In this document: positions 1 to 10,567 of the stretch, one piece after another | Layout of the letters: every line of letters starts with the position of its first letter | How positions within the stretch are numbered: position 1 is the first letter of the stretch | NCBI GenBank assembly: GCA_018136815.1 | Contig: CM030936.1 | Location: 1,366,569-1,430,568, forward strand | Length of the DNA: 64,000 nt | Direction: 5' to 3' | Source: Isochrysis galbana | Taxonomy: Eukaryota; Haptophyta; Isochrysidales; Isochrysidaceae | The notes under the pieces: model-generated | The model's database searches: none | Seen by the model: only the letters and a program-made list of their open reading frames with translations | What the model was told of the DNA's origin: nothing | Translations under genes and position numbers: made by a program

Positions 1-2036
1 CGTGTATCTACTACGCGCCGTCGCACCATCCACTACCGCACGCGCCGGCCCGATATGTGCGAGCTTGGCGACGGCAAACGTGGCATGTGTGCACACCTAC
101 ATCAGCGGTCTGCCTGTGGTCCTGCGCGGACGATGATGCAGGGTAGAGTGCTGAGGGAAGACTATGGCAGCATGAGCTGATGGCTGCGCTGCTGCTAGCC
201 GTCTTCTCGACGACTTCTGTGTTGACGAGCTCTGGCAATGGCGACGCCGCCAGTGAGAGCGTAATTGCCATCGCCGCCAGGCACGGCAAAGCGTAGGTCG
301 ACTTAGCCTAGTGAGCGCACATCGTCTCGATGTATAACTTCACGTAGTGGGGGGATCAAAGCTGCGGATCGAAGTTCGGATCTTCATACCTTGCAGCGCG
401 TAGCGCCATAGTACTGTTCCTTCTATTTTGTTGGGGCATTAAGTGCGTCCGACTATTATTGCGTCATTGCCGTGCGGCAGACCTGTAGATCGAGGATGTC
501 CGCTGTCGCCACCACCTATTCCCATCAAACGACTGACCCCAAACAGACGAGTTGAGCGGTGCGCTTCTTGTTCGTACCCCGTGTGACAAAACCTTTCCTC
601 ACCTTCTAGGTTCCCTAGACTATCGGCCCGCACTTACCGCGTGCCTGACCTCTGGCGGCTTGTAACGTTGTGCGGCACGCCGTGCGCCATAGCAAGCTCG
701 TGGGTCTCAAGTGAGACCTTAGGTCTGGCTATCCATCCATCAATAACACAGTGCATTCTATACCTCTGCTTTAGGCCCCGAAGTGATGTCGCGCTATTTT
801 GCACTGCTCCCCCGGCGGCATCTCGAACGGCGTTCGTTGCTCACACACTTACATCTCAAGCGGGAACTAAGCCGCCCGAGCGCTCTTAAGGCCTGCGGGT
901 GCTCGCAATGGCCTTCGCCTGCGTCTACGCGCTAGCCGCCCGTCGTTTAAATTTTAACGATAAGCAATTGAGAGGCGGAGGGGAGCGGCGCCCTCCATGA
1001 CCCTAAGCCCTAAGCTGCAATGCGCAATGCTTAAACTAAGCCATACGCTGCAATTCACTTAGTCCAAGTCGCGTTAGCCGGCCGCAAGCAGCTGCACTAC
1101 TAATAGCCAATAGTAGTAGCTAGTAGCCTGCGGCACCTTAGCCTTAGCCATCGCTCAACGGCCTATGGCAGCGCCTATGAGCCATGCCGTCAGCCATATA
1201 GCATATAGCAAGTACAGAATTGTAATTGTAACTGATTCGGGTATGCACACAAGCACAATGCCCACTCACACATACACAGCAAGCGTGTGCAATACTGCGC
1301 ATACTCACGCAATGCGGGCACTGCTAGCCGGGCGCCCCAGCGCGATGAAACACCCAAAATCAAACGCCGAACATCAAGAATAACTAGGGGTTGTGCTGCA
1401 GCCCACGGAAGTGCAGACAGGTGAAAGTGCGCAAGGGGAGCTTGTCGCACCCACCAAGCCGCAGGGTAGCCACGGCCCACGCTTCACCCTACACACTTGG
1501 CCCTGCCGCATAAATGGTGCATGTCATAGCCTCGCCACTTGTGGCACAGGTGGAAGCAGAAGCGCTATCTAGCCAACAAGAGTACATGTCGCCAAGCAAC
1601 TCCCATGGAGGTCAACGTGTGGCAGCAACATCGCCCAGGAGGTGTCAATCCCATCCTGGCGCAAAAAGGAAGCGCAGCTAGTGCGTGCACGGCGCTCGAG
1701 TACGGCGCTCGTGCACACGTGTCGCGTGCGTAGTGTCATCTAGAATTGTTGTGTCGAGACTAGTGTTTTCTAGAGGGAGCTATAACCGCCGCGGCGTGCA
1801 CCAAGAATAGGTGACGACGCCAGAGCAGTGGAGTAGACGCCATGGCTCACGCGAAAGCGCCGCAAGGTCGAAGAGACGCGCGCCGCAGTGAACTGCGATA
1901 TGTTGCGAGCTGAGCGGCTCAATGTGTTCGATGTGACCGCGCTGTGCGCCAAGACTTCTTGAAGCCCTCGCACGCGCAGGCGGGCCAGCGAGGTGCGCGG
2001 TGAAATTTCTCGTACGTGTGGGCTGACACCGCATGC
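1..2036. other. intergenic, no supported gene
   Basis: I see no convincing gene here. A 92-residue frame at 11-289 on the minus strand begins with a hydrophobic stretch that could be a signal peptide, but it has no recognisable domain. Positions 972-1008 (gaggggagcggcgcc, then ccatgaccctaa) recur at 25893-25930, so part of this stretch is a dispersed repeat. Confidence 0.5.
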
Positions 2037-2693
2037 TCATGCTCGGCGTCGGGCGCCGATGCCCCCGGAAGAGGTGGGCTCTCGGCATGAGTGGAGGTAG
2101 ATGAGATGGTATCCGAACTGTGTCCTGATCGGCCCATACACGTATCCCGGTTCCTCTTCGAAGATGACCTCGTCGAACTCCGGCGAGAGCTTGCCTCGCG
2201 TGACGAACCCAAGATCTCCCCCGCGTGGCGCGGAACGGCATTGTGACGACTTCCTCGCCCTAGCCTGGAACTTGTCCTCATCATCTGCAATCTCCACCTT
2301 CCACCCATCCAGCGTCTCGGCGGCCGAGGCCGAGGGGCGGAGCATGATGTGCGAGGCGCGGCCGACGCGCTGGTCAGTCATCTGCTTCATGTTCTTGGCA
2401 ATTTGACCCAGAAACCCGGAGAGACCAGCGAGGGGAGGCGAGGGTGTGGGGGGAGGAGACGGTGAAAGAAGCATGGCCGGCGAAGCATGGGTCCTCCACT
2501 TCCTCTCCAGATGGCCCATCCGGAGAGAAGGAGAAGGGGAGGGAGAGAGCCGCAGGGCGAGCTGCTTGCTGGCGAGGGACGAGTGAGTACGCCGCCGCGT
2601 CCAGCCCTCCACGCGTCCGGCGGGAGGCACTAGCGCCGCAGACGCAGACGCAGCCACCGCGCAGAGCAGTAGCGGCACCACCATGAGCCGCAT
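2037..2693 (-). CDS. parvulin-type peptidyl-prolyl cis-trans isomerase, probably plastid-targeted
   Basis: A 218-residue protein read from a single exon. The C-terminal half (about residues 110-205) has the parvulin/PpiC rotamase pattern: an early SHIML with the first active-site His, then QCRSAPRGGDLGF, a KLSPEF.EVIF.. segment, and GPIRTQFGYHLIYL with the second conserved His. The family catalyses cis-trans isomerisation of X-Pro bonds during protein folding. The N-terminus is a clear signal peptide (about residues 1-19, ending ASASA before ALVPP), followed by about 80 Ser/Arg/Pro-rich residues that look like a transit peptide. This bipartite layout suggests plastid import in an alga with a secondary plastid, which is inference. 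The start is the first ATG, 6 bases from a CT tract. The C-terminal tail of about 14 residues is not conserved in the family. There is no operon context; the nearest neighbour is a repeat island. Confidence 0.85.
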   Translation of the reverse strand: MRLMVVPLLLCAVAASASAALVPPAGRVEGWTRRRTHSSLASKQLALRLSPSPSPSLRMGHLERKWRTHASPAMLLSPSPPPTPSPPLAGLSGFLGQIAKNMKQMTDQRVGRASHIMLRPSASAAETLDGWKVEIADDEDKFQARARKSSQCRSAPRGGDLGFVTRGKLSPEFDEVIFEEEPGYVYGPIRTQFGYHLIYLHSCREPTSSGGIGARRRA

Positions 2694-2698
2694 CGCTC

Positions 2699-2699
2699 T

Positions 2700-2742
<43 letters not shown>
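2699..2742. repeat. (CT)n microsatellite at a gene start
   Basis: An almost pure CT tract directly upstream of the parvulin start codon, so on the coding strand it is GA. Similar low-complexity tracts lie just upstream of several other genes in this window. Confidence 0.9.
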
Positions 2743-2747
<5 letters not shown>

Positions 2748-3177
2748 GACGCGCGAGCTCCCTCAGAGCTCCCAGGTTTTCTTCACGCCTTCACGGGAGA
2801 ATTCTTCTATTCTACCTGCGGGGAGCCGCGGGTGCGTCGACTCTGACTGAGGACACCCACCAGCGCAGCCGAACATACACCCTGTCGCTTCTCGTCTCTC
2901 CCGCCACACGCTCACCTGAATTTTTCACCTATTCTCGACGAATTATTCTCGTACCAGATTGACAACCCAAGAGGAGGAGGAGGGAGGGGGGAACAACCCC
3001 CTGGAGAACGCTGCCCCAGACCACAAGAGAAAGAAGAAGAACGAAGCTTTTCTAAGAGTAGCTTGCAACGGGCGTCGAGGAAGAGGCGAAGAAGCTTCGC
3101 CTTTCTCTGGGGGCTGGGGTCTCTAATAATATTCGGAAGGGCCGATCCTACCTCTACCTCACACCCATCCCCTACCC

Positions 3178-3262
3178 CTACTCTAGATGGGAAATACGAA
3201 ATACGGTGCTGGGGCCTTCAAATACAGCCAAATACATATGCCTTCGGCCTGGTTGTTCTGTC
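3178..3262. repeat. dispersed repeat (tagatgggaaatac / aaatacagcc type), copy 1
   Basis: Contains ctagatgggaaatacg and caaatacagccaaatac. Related sequence in either orientation is at 5845-6010, 42425-42545 and 59003-59130, where the shared words are GATACAGCCGTATCTACCGT and a terminal TCTAGATGGGAA or TTCCCATCTAG. This is probably a small dispersed transposable-element end; its class is unknown. Confidence 0.55.
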
Positions 3263-3263
3263 A

Positions 3264-3281
3264 TATCTCTTAAGAGGCGGC
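3264..3281. repeat. inverted repeat, left arm
   Basis: The word catatctcttaagaggcg here is the reverse complement of cgcctcttaagagatatg at 5288-5305. The two arms bracket the LTR-like unit and the RNase H relic, so they may be the ends of one larger mobile unit of about 2 kb. Confidence 0.5.
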
Positions 3282-3286
3282 TGGAA

Positions 3287-4140
3287 TGACGAATTGGGAT
3301 GGCCCATAGGGCCTGAGGGCAATGAGGAAGGGGCGAAGCCGGCGGCAGGCGCGGCGAGGGAGTCCACTTCGGAGGTGCTGACGGGCTGAAGCCCGTCAGC
3401 AGAGGAAGGCGGGCAGGCGGGCTTGAGCGAGGGCGAGGACGGTGGCGAGAGCGACATCGAGCGAACAGCGAGAGGCGAGGGTGAGTGTGAGGAGGGCTGT
3501 AGTGGCAGGGGCTGGCGAGGCGAGGAGGGATTGTAGGGTATGAGTGTTACGAGAGCGAGAGCGACGAGAGCGAGAGCGACGGATGACGACTGACGACAGG
3601 ACGACGGACAAAGACACCCAGGAAAACACCCCGACTCTCGCCCCACGACTTTCTCACATAACTCGACTGAAATCAAACCCAAACACTCCGATCAGACGAC
3701 GACGGACGACGATCAGAAGGCGATCTGTCGGATCTGTCGGCGATCACGTCTGGAAGGGGAATCGCACCATAACGGAAACGAGGGGCAATCCTGCCGCACA
3801 GGATTCCAAGAGACTTACCGAATAAGACAAGAGAGATGCGGTGTGCCTAAGGGTGAGATGCGAAGAGATTGCAAATTAAACCTGATTGCAATCACTGAAG
3901 TAGATAGAGAAACGCGGAGAAGATAGCGAATTAAACCTATTCGCGAGGCGCCTAGGATGAAGAAAGGTGGGGAAACTTCCCTTCTCTTCGAGAGAAAGAG
4001 AGAGGGCGCTCCACAACCCACGATCCTATGCGTCCAAGCGAAGCTTTTAACCGAGAACGAGAACGAGAGAATTATAACGATAATACCGAACGACGAAGAG
4101 AAGCCTAACGAGTGTCGATTCTCGATTCGCGAATGCGACA
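3287..4140. repeat. LTR-like unit, copy 1 (854 bp, TG...CA)
   Basis: This segment is near-identical in length and content to 31276-32127. It begins TGACGAATTGGGATGGCC and ends GCGAATGCGACA, so it has the TG...CA ends of a retroviral-type LTR. A third copy starts at 30216 and an inverted partial copy occupies 30657-31195. All copies break at exactly the same left border. The minus strand carries an open frame in every copy (about 3218-3682 here) that is probably leader sequence. No target-site duplication is visible around this copy, so it is either a solo LTR or one end of a decayed element. Confidence 0.7.
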
Positions 4141-4560
4141 CCCCCCTGCTAGGATCGAGCGTCCCGCGAGGAAAGAAGAGAACCTAACGGACATCGGAGA
4201 GCTCCGAACAAGCCACGAGAAAGGCAGAAGAGCAATCCTGAACGAGACCGAATGAGCGAAGAGCGAAGAGCGAATGAATCCGAAGAGCGAATGAAACAAT
4301 ACATCCGAAGAGCGAATGAAACAATAAATCCGAATGGATGGAGAGCCGCGCGCCAAACGCCGAACCAAGACGGAAGACGTGATGAGCGACGCACCGAGAA
4401 GTTACAAGTTACGAACAATCGAGGACCGATGAGAACGCGGAACGACGAGAATCGAGAATCGAGAACGAGAAACGAAGAACGATAACAACGCGGAACGACG
4501 AGAATCGAGAATCGAGAATCGAAGAACGAACGACGAACGACGAACGATGAACTATAAGAA
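4141..4560. repeat. degenerate AG/GA-rich tandem sequence
   Basis: A stretch dominated by repeats of the words cgaagagcgaatga (4256-4335) and gagaatcgagaatcga with acgaacgacgaacg (4440-4550). I see no coding potential. It joins the LTR-like unit to the RNase H relic. Confidence 0.6.
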
Positions 4561-4663
4561 TAGTGCGCGACGCTCGGCCTGTGCCTCCTTGAGCGCCTCG
4601 GCGTTGGGTGTACCGACGTCGAGGTAGGAGAGGTTGATAGAATCCCTGGTCGTAGAGGACAAC

Positions 4664-5209
4664 CTACCTGGACAATCGTTCGTCCGCTTGCATACTGGAT
4701 GCCGTTGTGGTACGAGAACGAGAGGCGGCGACGGCTGGCGGCTGACCATCCGATGCCGTGGTGGAGCGGGAGTTAGGGACGATGGCGGCTAGTAGCTGCC
4801 CACCCCCCTGCTTAGGAGCGGACGTCTCCGACGTCTCATCGTCTGCCGTCACCAAGCGTGACACGCCATCAGCATCCTTGTGATTAGCACCTGGTTTGTG
4901 CTCGACGGTGAAATTGTACTCGGACAACTTGAGCGCCCATCGCATCAGGCGCGACGCCGGCCCACCCTGGACGGTGTCCTTCATGGTGTGCAGCCAACGG
5001 AGAGCTTGGTGATCGATGACGAGGCGAAAGTGTCGGCCCCAAAGGTACGGTCGCCAAGTGCGAATACTTTCCAGGGCAGCGAGAAGCTCCACTTCGGTGG
5101 TGGTCCAATGGCGCTCCGCGGCGGTGAGGGCTAGGGCCAAGATACGATGGGTGACGGGTATGGAGACGCCCTGACGCCCTCCCATACCGCTACAGCCGCC
5201 AACGACCAA
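4664..5209 (-). pseudogene. Ty3/gypsy-type RNase H fragment
   Basis: This frame reads as the RNase H domain that follows reverse transcriptase in Ty3/gypsy retrotransposons. The sequence AERHWTTTEVELLAALE is the tether/RNase H start, FRLVIDHQALRWL matches the conserved D-H segment, and RWALKLSEYNFTVEHKPGA then DADGVSRL is the family C-terminal signature. The reverse transcriptase that should precede it (higher coordinates) and the integrase that should follow (lower coordinates) are absent, so the piece is truncated on both sides. The last 60 residues are Ser/Thr-rich linker. The adjacent LTR-like unit may belong to the same element, but this is unproven. Confidence 0.8.
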
Positions 5210-5287
5210 CGACTAACGAGGCGGTCTGAGAGGCATGGGAGGGGACGGCGCGGCGCGGCGACGGCGTGCAGCACCTCCGAAGGTGCT

Positions 5288-5305
5288 TCGCCTCTTAAGA
5301 GATAT
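5288..5305. repeat. inverted repeat, right arm
   Basis: Reverse complement of 3264-3281. Just before it lies a short hairpin, cacctccgaaggtg. Confidence 0.5.
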
Positions 5306-6453
5306 GATATCATGTACTACTATGATCTATGATATCTCAGTATTAGTTGCTCTAGACTTGATACTGAGTGTCATATGACAAGACTAGAGGCTTCAATCCA
5401 ACTAGTTTTACTAGTACAAGTTCGGGGCGCGGGAAATACCGGCGCTCCTAGCTCCTAGCTCCGAGCCCCCCCCCCCCCCCAATGGCCAATGGCCAATGGC
5501 CGCCAACCTGATGTGCCACATGATGTGCGGCAACGATGGCGGCGGCGACGACGGCGATCACGAGTGTCACACCGCCGTGAACCGTGGAGTGGTGGCGGCG
5601 CCATATGGAGACGCTCCAGGGGTGCCGCTGTGGGAGCTTGAAATGGTCAGTCATCGAGCAGTATCCGATTCCAAGTACTGAGTAAGAAGATTTGTATCAT
5701 AATGGCGGGTTTATAAGTTATAAGTGTAGATGTTTGGAGTGACGAGTGACGAGTATCATATGATATGAGATGTATGACGTATGACATCATACATCATACT
5801 CATACTCAGTTCCATGGCAAGTGTCATATTATGACGGTATGACGGTATGACGGAACAACCTGGGTATTTGGCCTCCGGCCAAAAATATTGCAAATATATT
5901 CGAGGCCTACAACCCATGACGCGCTTCAAATACAGCCAAGTACAAATACATATGTATTTGTATTTGGCCTCTGGCCAAATACGGTAAATACGCGTATTTC
6001 CCATCTAGGGTGCGGACGGGTGTGTCCAGATCCTCGATTGTCGCCATTCTGATCGCTTGTCGACGTGTCTCATGCAGTCCACGGTCCAGGTCACATGCGG
6101 CGGCGGTTTTTAGCTCTCTATATAGCTCTAGTAGGAGTACGGGAAGGTTGCGCGGGTTGCCACGCCGAGGTGAAAGAGACGACCGAAAGAAAACATAAGA
6201 AAGAGAGGTGTATAGTAATGTGTGGTGGCGTGGTGTGAGCTCCCTCCCTCTTCTTGATGACCCCCCTCTCTTTCTTCTCTCTTCCCATCGATACATTCAG
6301 TGTCCTCTCTGCCTTCTGTGGGCTGGCGCCATCTACAGGAAAGCCTGTACTTTCCTCGTGACAAGCAAATAATCTCTCTGCCTCCGCCCTGCCCCTCCCC
6401 ATCCTTCTCCCGCCCCCCCCCTGCCTCTCTGGGTGTTGGCGGGTGTGCGTCGC
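5306..6453. other. intergenic: repeats and C/T-rich leader
   Basis: No supported gene. 5467-5502 holds a C run followed by three overlapping CCAATGG words. 5750-5850 is AT-rich with nested palindromes. 5845-6010 is a second copy of the aaatacagcc repeat, ending tttcccatctag. 6235-6450 is strongly C/T-rich on the plus strand and leads directly into the ASNSD1-like start codon, so it is probably promoter and 5' leader. Confidence 0.5.
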
Positions 6454-8580
6454 ATGTGCGGGCTGACGGCTGTCGTCTGGCTCACCGGAGCGCCCACCGA
6501 GTGTCCGACTCCTCTCACTGCTCTCGAGGCGATTGTGCGGCGTGGACCGGACCAGCTGGGCAAGTGCTCCCTGCGCGATGGGCGCGTGTGGCTCGCGGCG
6601 GCTGTACTCCACATGCGAGGAGAGACTCTGACGGCGCAGCCGCTCGCCGACGGCCACGGAAACGTTCTCCTGTGGAATGGTGAGGTCTTCGGCGGCGATC
6701 CACTTCCGGTGCCACACAAGAGTGACACGGAGGCCGTGCTGGCTGCGCTGGTTGACGGAGGAGCGGTGCAGCACGTGCTTGCGCACATTGAAGGGCCGTA
6801 TGCGTTCGTCTTCTGGCACGAGGCGAGCTCGACGCTCTGGTACGGTCGGGACCCGCTGGGACGGCGCAGCCTGCTCCGGCGGCTGGATGAGGACGGCAGA
6901 TCGCCGTCCGGCGTGTCGGCACTCGGGAGAGTGCCCCGATGGCGATCGATGCGGCTGTCCTCCGTCGCGGCCAACTTTGAGGACGATGCGGGCCAGAGTT
7001 TTGCAGGCGCGGAGTGCGCATGGCTTGAGCTGCCTACTGATGGCATCGGGAGTGTCCACTTGCTGCCTTGTGGGGGCACGGAGATGCGTTGGCACACATG
7101 GTCATCGATCGGTCGCTCCGCGCCGCAGCGCTTGCCCACGTGCGATGCTTGGAGGATTCCGGCGTGGCTGCAGCGTGAGCGTGCCGCCGCAGCGAGCGAG
7201 CTCGTGCGGCGGCTATCGGATGCCGTGCGTAGGCGTGTCAGCTCTGAATTTGGGGCTCGAACACCTCCGGCTTCATGCAGAGGTGAGGGAGGCTCTCGAA
7301 GCCATAAGGCGCGGGCGGCTGTGATGTTCTCCGGTGGCATCGACTCGATGGTGCTCGCTCGCCTCGCCGACATCCATCTTCCCGCCGGCGAGCCGATCGA
7401 CTTGCTCAACGTGGCGTTTGGTGTAGAGGCGGCAGTTGCGCCCGACAGGCTGACGGGGCTGGCTGGAGTGGAGGAACTTCGACGGCTGTCACCGCGGAGA
7501 GACTTTCGGCTCATCGAGATCGATATCACCCTCGCCGAACTGCTCGACGCCCGAAGCCGTCTCATTGAACTCTTGCTTCCGGCCAGCACCGTCATGGACG
7601 TGAATATCGGCGCAGCGCTATGGTTTGGTGCCAGAGGTGTTGGCGTTTTGCGACCGCAGGCTCAGAGTCTCAGTAGCACCATCGGATCGGCTGCTGCGGC
7701 TGTGTGCAGGTACTACGGTGAGGAGGGGGCGCCGTCAGAGTCGGCGCTAGCAGAGGCTTTGCCGCCAAGAGCTGTTCTGGAGGTGACGATTGGGCTGCAT
7801 AAAGAGACCGGCGGACAGCCTCTCGAGCTCAGCATTGACTGGCTCGGAAGAGGTGGCAGCGATCTGGCCTCGCCAATAGGGTTGCACATCGCTGCAGGTC
7901 GGAGACCGGCAGCGCACGGGCAGTGGATGGGTCCGCGAGCTCTGCCGGATTCAATGGCTTGTCACGGGCCTGTGATGGCTGGCCATGGTCAAGCTCTTGA
8001 CGGTTGTGCATCCGTCACTCGCGATGGCAGCGCAGATCTCTTTCGAAGTGAGGCGCGTGTGCTTTTGCTGGGCATGGGCGCCGATGAGCAGATGGCGGGA
8101 TATGGCCGGCATCGGACCACTTACTCTCGGCAAGGTTGGGATGGGCTCTCCGCGACTCTCGACGAGGAAAGAGAGCGAATCTGGTTGCGAAATCTTGGGC
8201 GAGACGATCGCATCATCTCGGATTGGGGCCGGGAAGCGCGCCACCCGTACCTTGACGAGGCAGTGATGCGATTGCTCGCTGAGCTGCCATTACCGCTGAT
8301 TTGCGACCTCTCGCAAGGCTTCGGCTGTGGGGACAAGCTCATACTGCGCAATGCAGCTCGATTGCTTGGCCTCACGAGGAGTTCGCGCTTGCAAAAGCGC
8401 GCCATCCAATTCGGTACTCGCATTGCCAATCGGGGCGTCTATGGAGGAGCTTCGGTGCGAGGGGATGTCGACCTATCGGAAATTGTGCACCCACGAGCAC
8501 AGGATTCTGGGAGGGCGGTTGGTGCACCGCTTCGTGCGGAGCTGAACAAGAAGAGGAGAGGGCCACCGCAAACCAAGTGA
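6454..8580 (+). CDS. ASNSD1: asparagine synthetase domain-containing protein 1 (ASNSD1-like)
   Basis: A 708-residue single-exon protein. The start is the ATG at 6454 because it places Cys at residue 2 (MCGLTAVV), the glutaminase nucleophile exposed after Met removal; the open frame extends a little further upstream without a better ATG. The N-terminal class-II glutamine amidotransferase fold shows RRGPDQ, VLHMRG, LLWNGEVFGG, EGPYAFVFW and GRDPLGRRSLL, which match ASNSD1 more closely than true asparagine synthetase. The synthetase half has the ATP PP-loop SGGIDS at 293-298 and LLGMGADEQMAGYGRH near 540. There is a 100-residue low-complexity insertion before GMGADE (about 430-530). The family looks like glutamine-dependent asparagine synthetase but its reaction is not settled. 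It is somewhat longer than the animal homologue (about 640). Confidence 0.9.
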   Translation: MCGLTAVVWLTGAPTECPTPLTALEAIVRRGPDQLGKCSLRDGRVWLAAAVLHMRGETLTAQPLADGHGNVLLWNGEVFGGDPLPVPHKSDTEAVLAALVDGGAVQHVLAHIEGPYAFVFWHEASSTLWYGRDPLGRRSLLRRLDEDGRSPSGVSALGRVPRWRSMRLSSVAANFEDDAGQSFAGAECAWLELPTDGIGSVHLLPCGGTEMRWHTWSSIGRSAPQRLPTCDAWRIPAWLQRERAAAASELVRRLSDAVRRRVSSEFGARTPPASCRGEGGSRSHKARAAVMFSGGIDSMVLARLADIHLPAGEPIDLLNVAFGVEAAVAPDRLTGLAGVEELRRLSPRRDFRLIEIDITLAELLDARSRLIELLLPASTVMDVNIGAALWFGARGVGVLRPQAQSLSSTIGSAAAAVCRYYGEEGAPSESALAEALPPRAVLEVTIGLHKETGGQPLELSIDWLGRGGSDLASPIGLHIAAGRRPAAHGQWMGPRALPDSMACHGPVMAGHGQALDGCASVTRDGSADLFRSEARVLLLGMGADEQMAGYGRHRTTYSRQGWDGLSATLDEERERIWLRNLGRDDRIISDWGREARHPYLDEAVMRLLAELPLPLICDLSQGFGCGDKLILRNAARLLGLTRSSRLQKRAIQFGTRIANRGVYGGASVRGDVDLSEIVHPRAQDSGRAVGAPLRAELNKKRRGPPQTK

Positions 8581-9540
8581 CGGCATGACATTGCCAGCCG
8601 AGCTGCGTTGCCCCGATGTTGGACCTCTGATTCCTTCCTCTCATCCCCGCTCGCTTTTCCATCTCAAGCGAAATGCGCAACACTACGAGAACCCAATAGA
8701 ATATGAATATGCTACTAGCAGCAGACTACGCGCACAGGATGAAAAATAACAATTCGTAGAAGCAGGGGATATATGACGTCGTCAGGTCGCGCCACGTCAG
8801 CCTAAATAGATGGCATGGTTGAACCCAGCCGAGAGCCCCGCTTCGTGACGTCGACTGCCACTTTGCGCCATGACCTGGATCGCGCATATCGCAGGCGCTG
8901 CCCTATCAACCACAACCCACAACCGCTCCCAATGCTTCCACCCGGGAGCTCTCTCCCTCTCCCCTACCCCTACTCTCCCTAGTTCCCAGCAAAATGAACA
9001 ATCCTCGGAGCTCCCTCGCGACCGCCTTTGTTCAATCGCCAGCCCCGTCTCAAAGGCCCTTGTCAAAGCCGCAGCTAGCCGCCTCGGCTCGCCGTCCGCC
9101 GTCCGGCCCGCCCGCCAGCCCATCACAGCCCGCTCCGATGCGCTCAGGGTCACGGTGACGGATCATAGCGTGACTTCTTTACTCGGGCCGCCACCGTAAT
9201 CGTAATACCTAATACCGCAGCTAGGTGTGTAGGCATGTGTGTTGTGGTCTTTCGGGGGAGAATCAGGCCAGTGGCAGTACCGGTATCAAGTCTCAGATGG
9301 TTGATAATAGGAAGTATAGATAGAGACATAGGAGGTCGATCAATCGGTCTATCGTCAGCAGTCGATAGTGATGAGGTGGCCGTGACCGTAGATACGTGAT
9401 GATAAGCCTCCGATAGAAAGTAACTCTGCCGGGCAGTGTGAGCCCTGAGGCCAGAGAATACAAGTGTTCAAGGAAAAAACGAGAAGAAGAGAGGAGGAGC
9501 TCGTCCATCGGTGGCCTCAAGATCCCGGCCGGAACTTCCG
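8581..9540. other. intergenic
   Basis: No supported gene. The first part is the presumed 3' end of the ASNSD1-like gene. The second part (9290-9540) precedes the PQ-loop gene and shows no recognisable element. Confidence 0.5.
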
Positions 9541-10567
9541 ATGAAGGCCCACTCGCTCGCTGGCAAGTGCAGCCCGGTCTCGCGGCCCGCGGCGGTGGGG
9601 TTGGCGGTGGGCGCGCTGCTCGCTGCACTCACGCTCCCCATCCCCGCGCCGCAAGTGGTCAAGGTGCTGCGTGCGAGGAGCAGCCACGGCGTCTCGCTGC
9701 AGACGCTCCACTTGACTGTCCTCTTCTGCTCCGCCAACATTGGCTCAACAATCGTGGTCAAGTGGAGGACGCTGCAGTCTTGCAGGACGCAGGGAGCACC
9801 CTGCCTCGCTGGCCTCCTCGACTTGTTACAAGAGGCCGCCTCCGCAATCTCTTGGGCTCTTACCATGTGGGTCGTCCTGTACTACAAGTGCACTGTGAAG
9901 AATCTCCTTGCGACCGCTGTCTTGATCCTCATGGTAGCTGCTATCATTGGTTCGAGCCTTGGTCTCTCCATCTTACAGCCTTGTTCTACCCCCGCTCTCG
10001 ATCTCGCCGCCGTCTTTGGCTGGCTTTCTGCTGGAGCTGCAGCTCTTCAGTATGCACCACAACTTTTGACCACAGTGAGAGAGGGCGGCTCTGGATCCCT
10101 CTCATATACGACCTACGCGCTTAACATCTTGATGGGCATCGCCGTGGCCGTAAATGAGATTGACTTTCAGCGAGATTCGTGGCCGGTGAGTGAGCACAGT
10201 AAGGACGCTCGCCTGCGACTTGCACATACTTGCTCTCCATTCGCCTCGCAGTCAAGCGCGTTCACACCATGTCCATTTGAGTTACTTGTCGCAGGTGTGG
10301 GGACCGGATGTGACCTCTGTGGTCATGCAAATGGCCGTGGTTGTGACGTCTCTTCATTACGATCTAAGGGAACGTCGCATCTGCCTTGCCCCGAAGCGGC
10401 TCACAGCACAACTGACTGGAGATTCCCAAGGCCAAGAAGCCCAGCTATCGCACGAGGGCACGTCTGTACGCAGGAGCCAATCGAGTATGCTGTACACCGA
10501 TCCCGCATCCCTCGCCAACCCGCTACTCTTCTCGCGCGAGGTGTCAGCTTCTGAGAAGGAAGAGTAG
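9541..10567 (+). CDS. PQ-loop repeat membrane protein, two exons
   Basis: CDS join(9541..10185,10295..10567), 305 residues. The start is the first ATG (MKAHSLAGK). The intron (109 bases) begins gtgagtgag and ends tcgcag, phase 0; without it the frame runs into unrelated sequence. Two PQ-loop motifs are visible: PAPQVVKVLRARSSHGVSL (Pro-Gln at 37-38) and QYAPQLLTTVREGGSGSLS (173-174), each followed by hydrophobic helices; I count about seven. The second exon continues the last helix (VWGPDVTSVVMQMAVVVTSL) and adds a soluble tail of about 65 residues. PQ-loop proteins include lysosomal amino-acid exporters, MPDU1 and SWEET-like carriers. The substrate cannot be told from this sequence. Confidence 0.8.

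Noticed and set aside
3282..3286. tggaa before LTR copy 1 as a target duplication
   Set aside because: The bases after the right end (cccccc) do not match, so no duplication is visible for this copy.
6118..7595. Long minus-strand frames opposite the ASNSD1-like gene
   Set aside because: They have no domain features and arise from GC-rich codon bias; the plus-strand frame has clear catalytic motifs.
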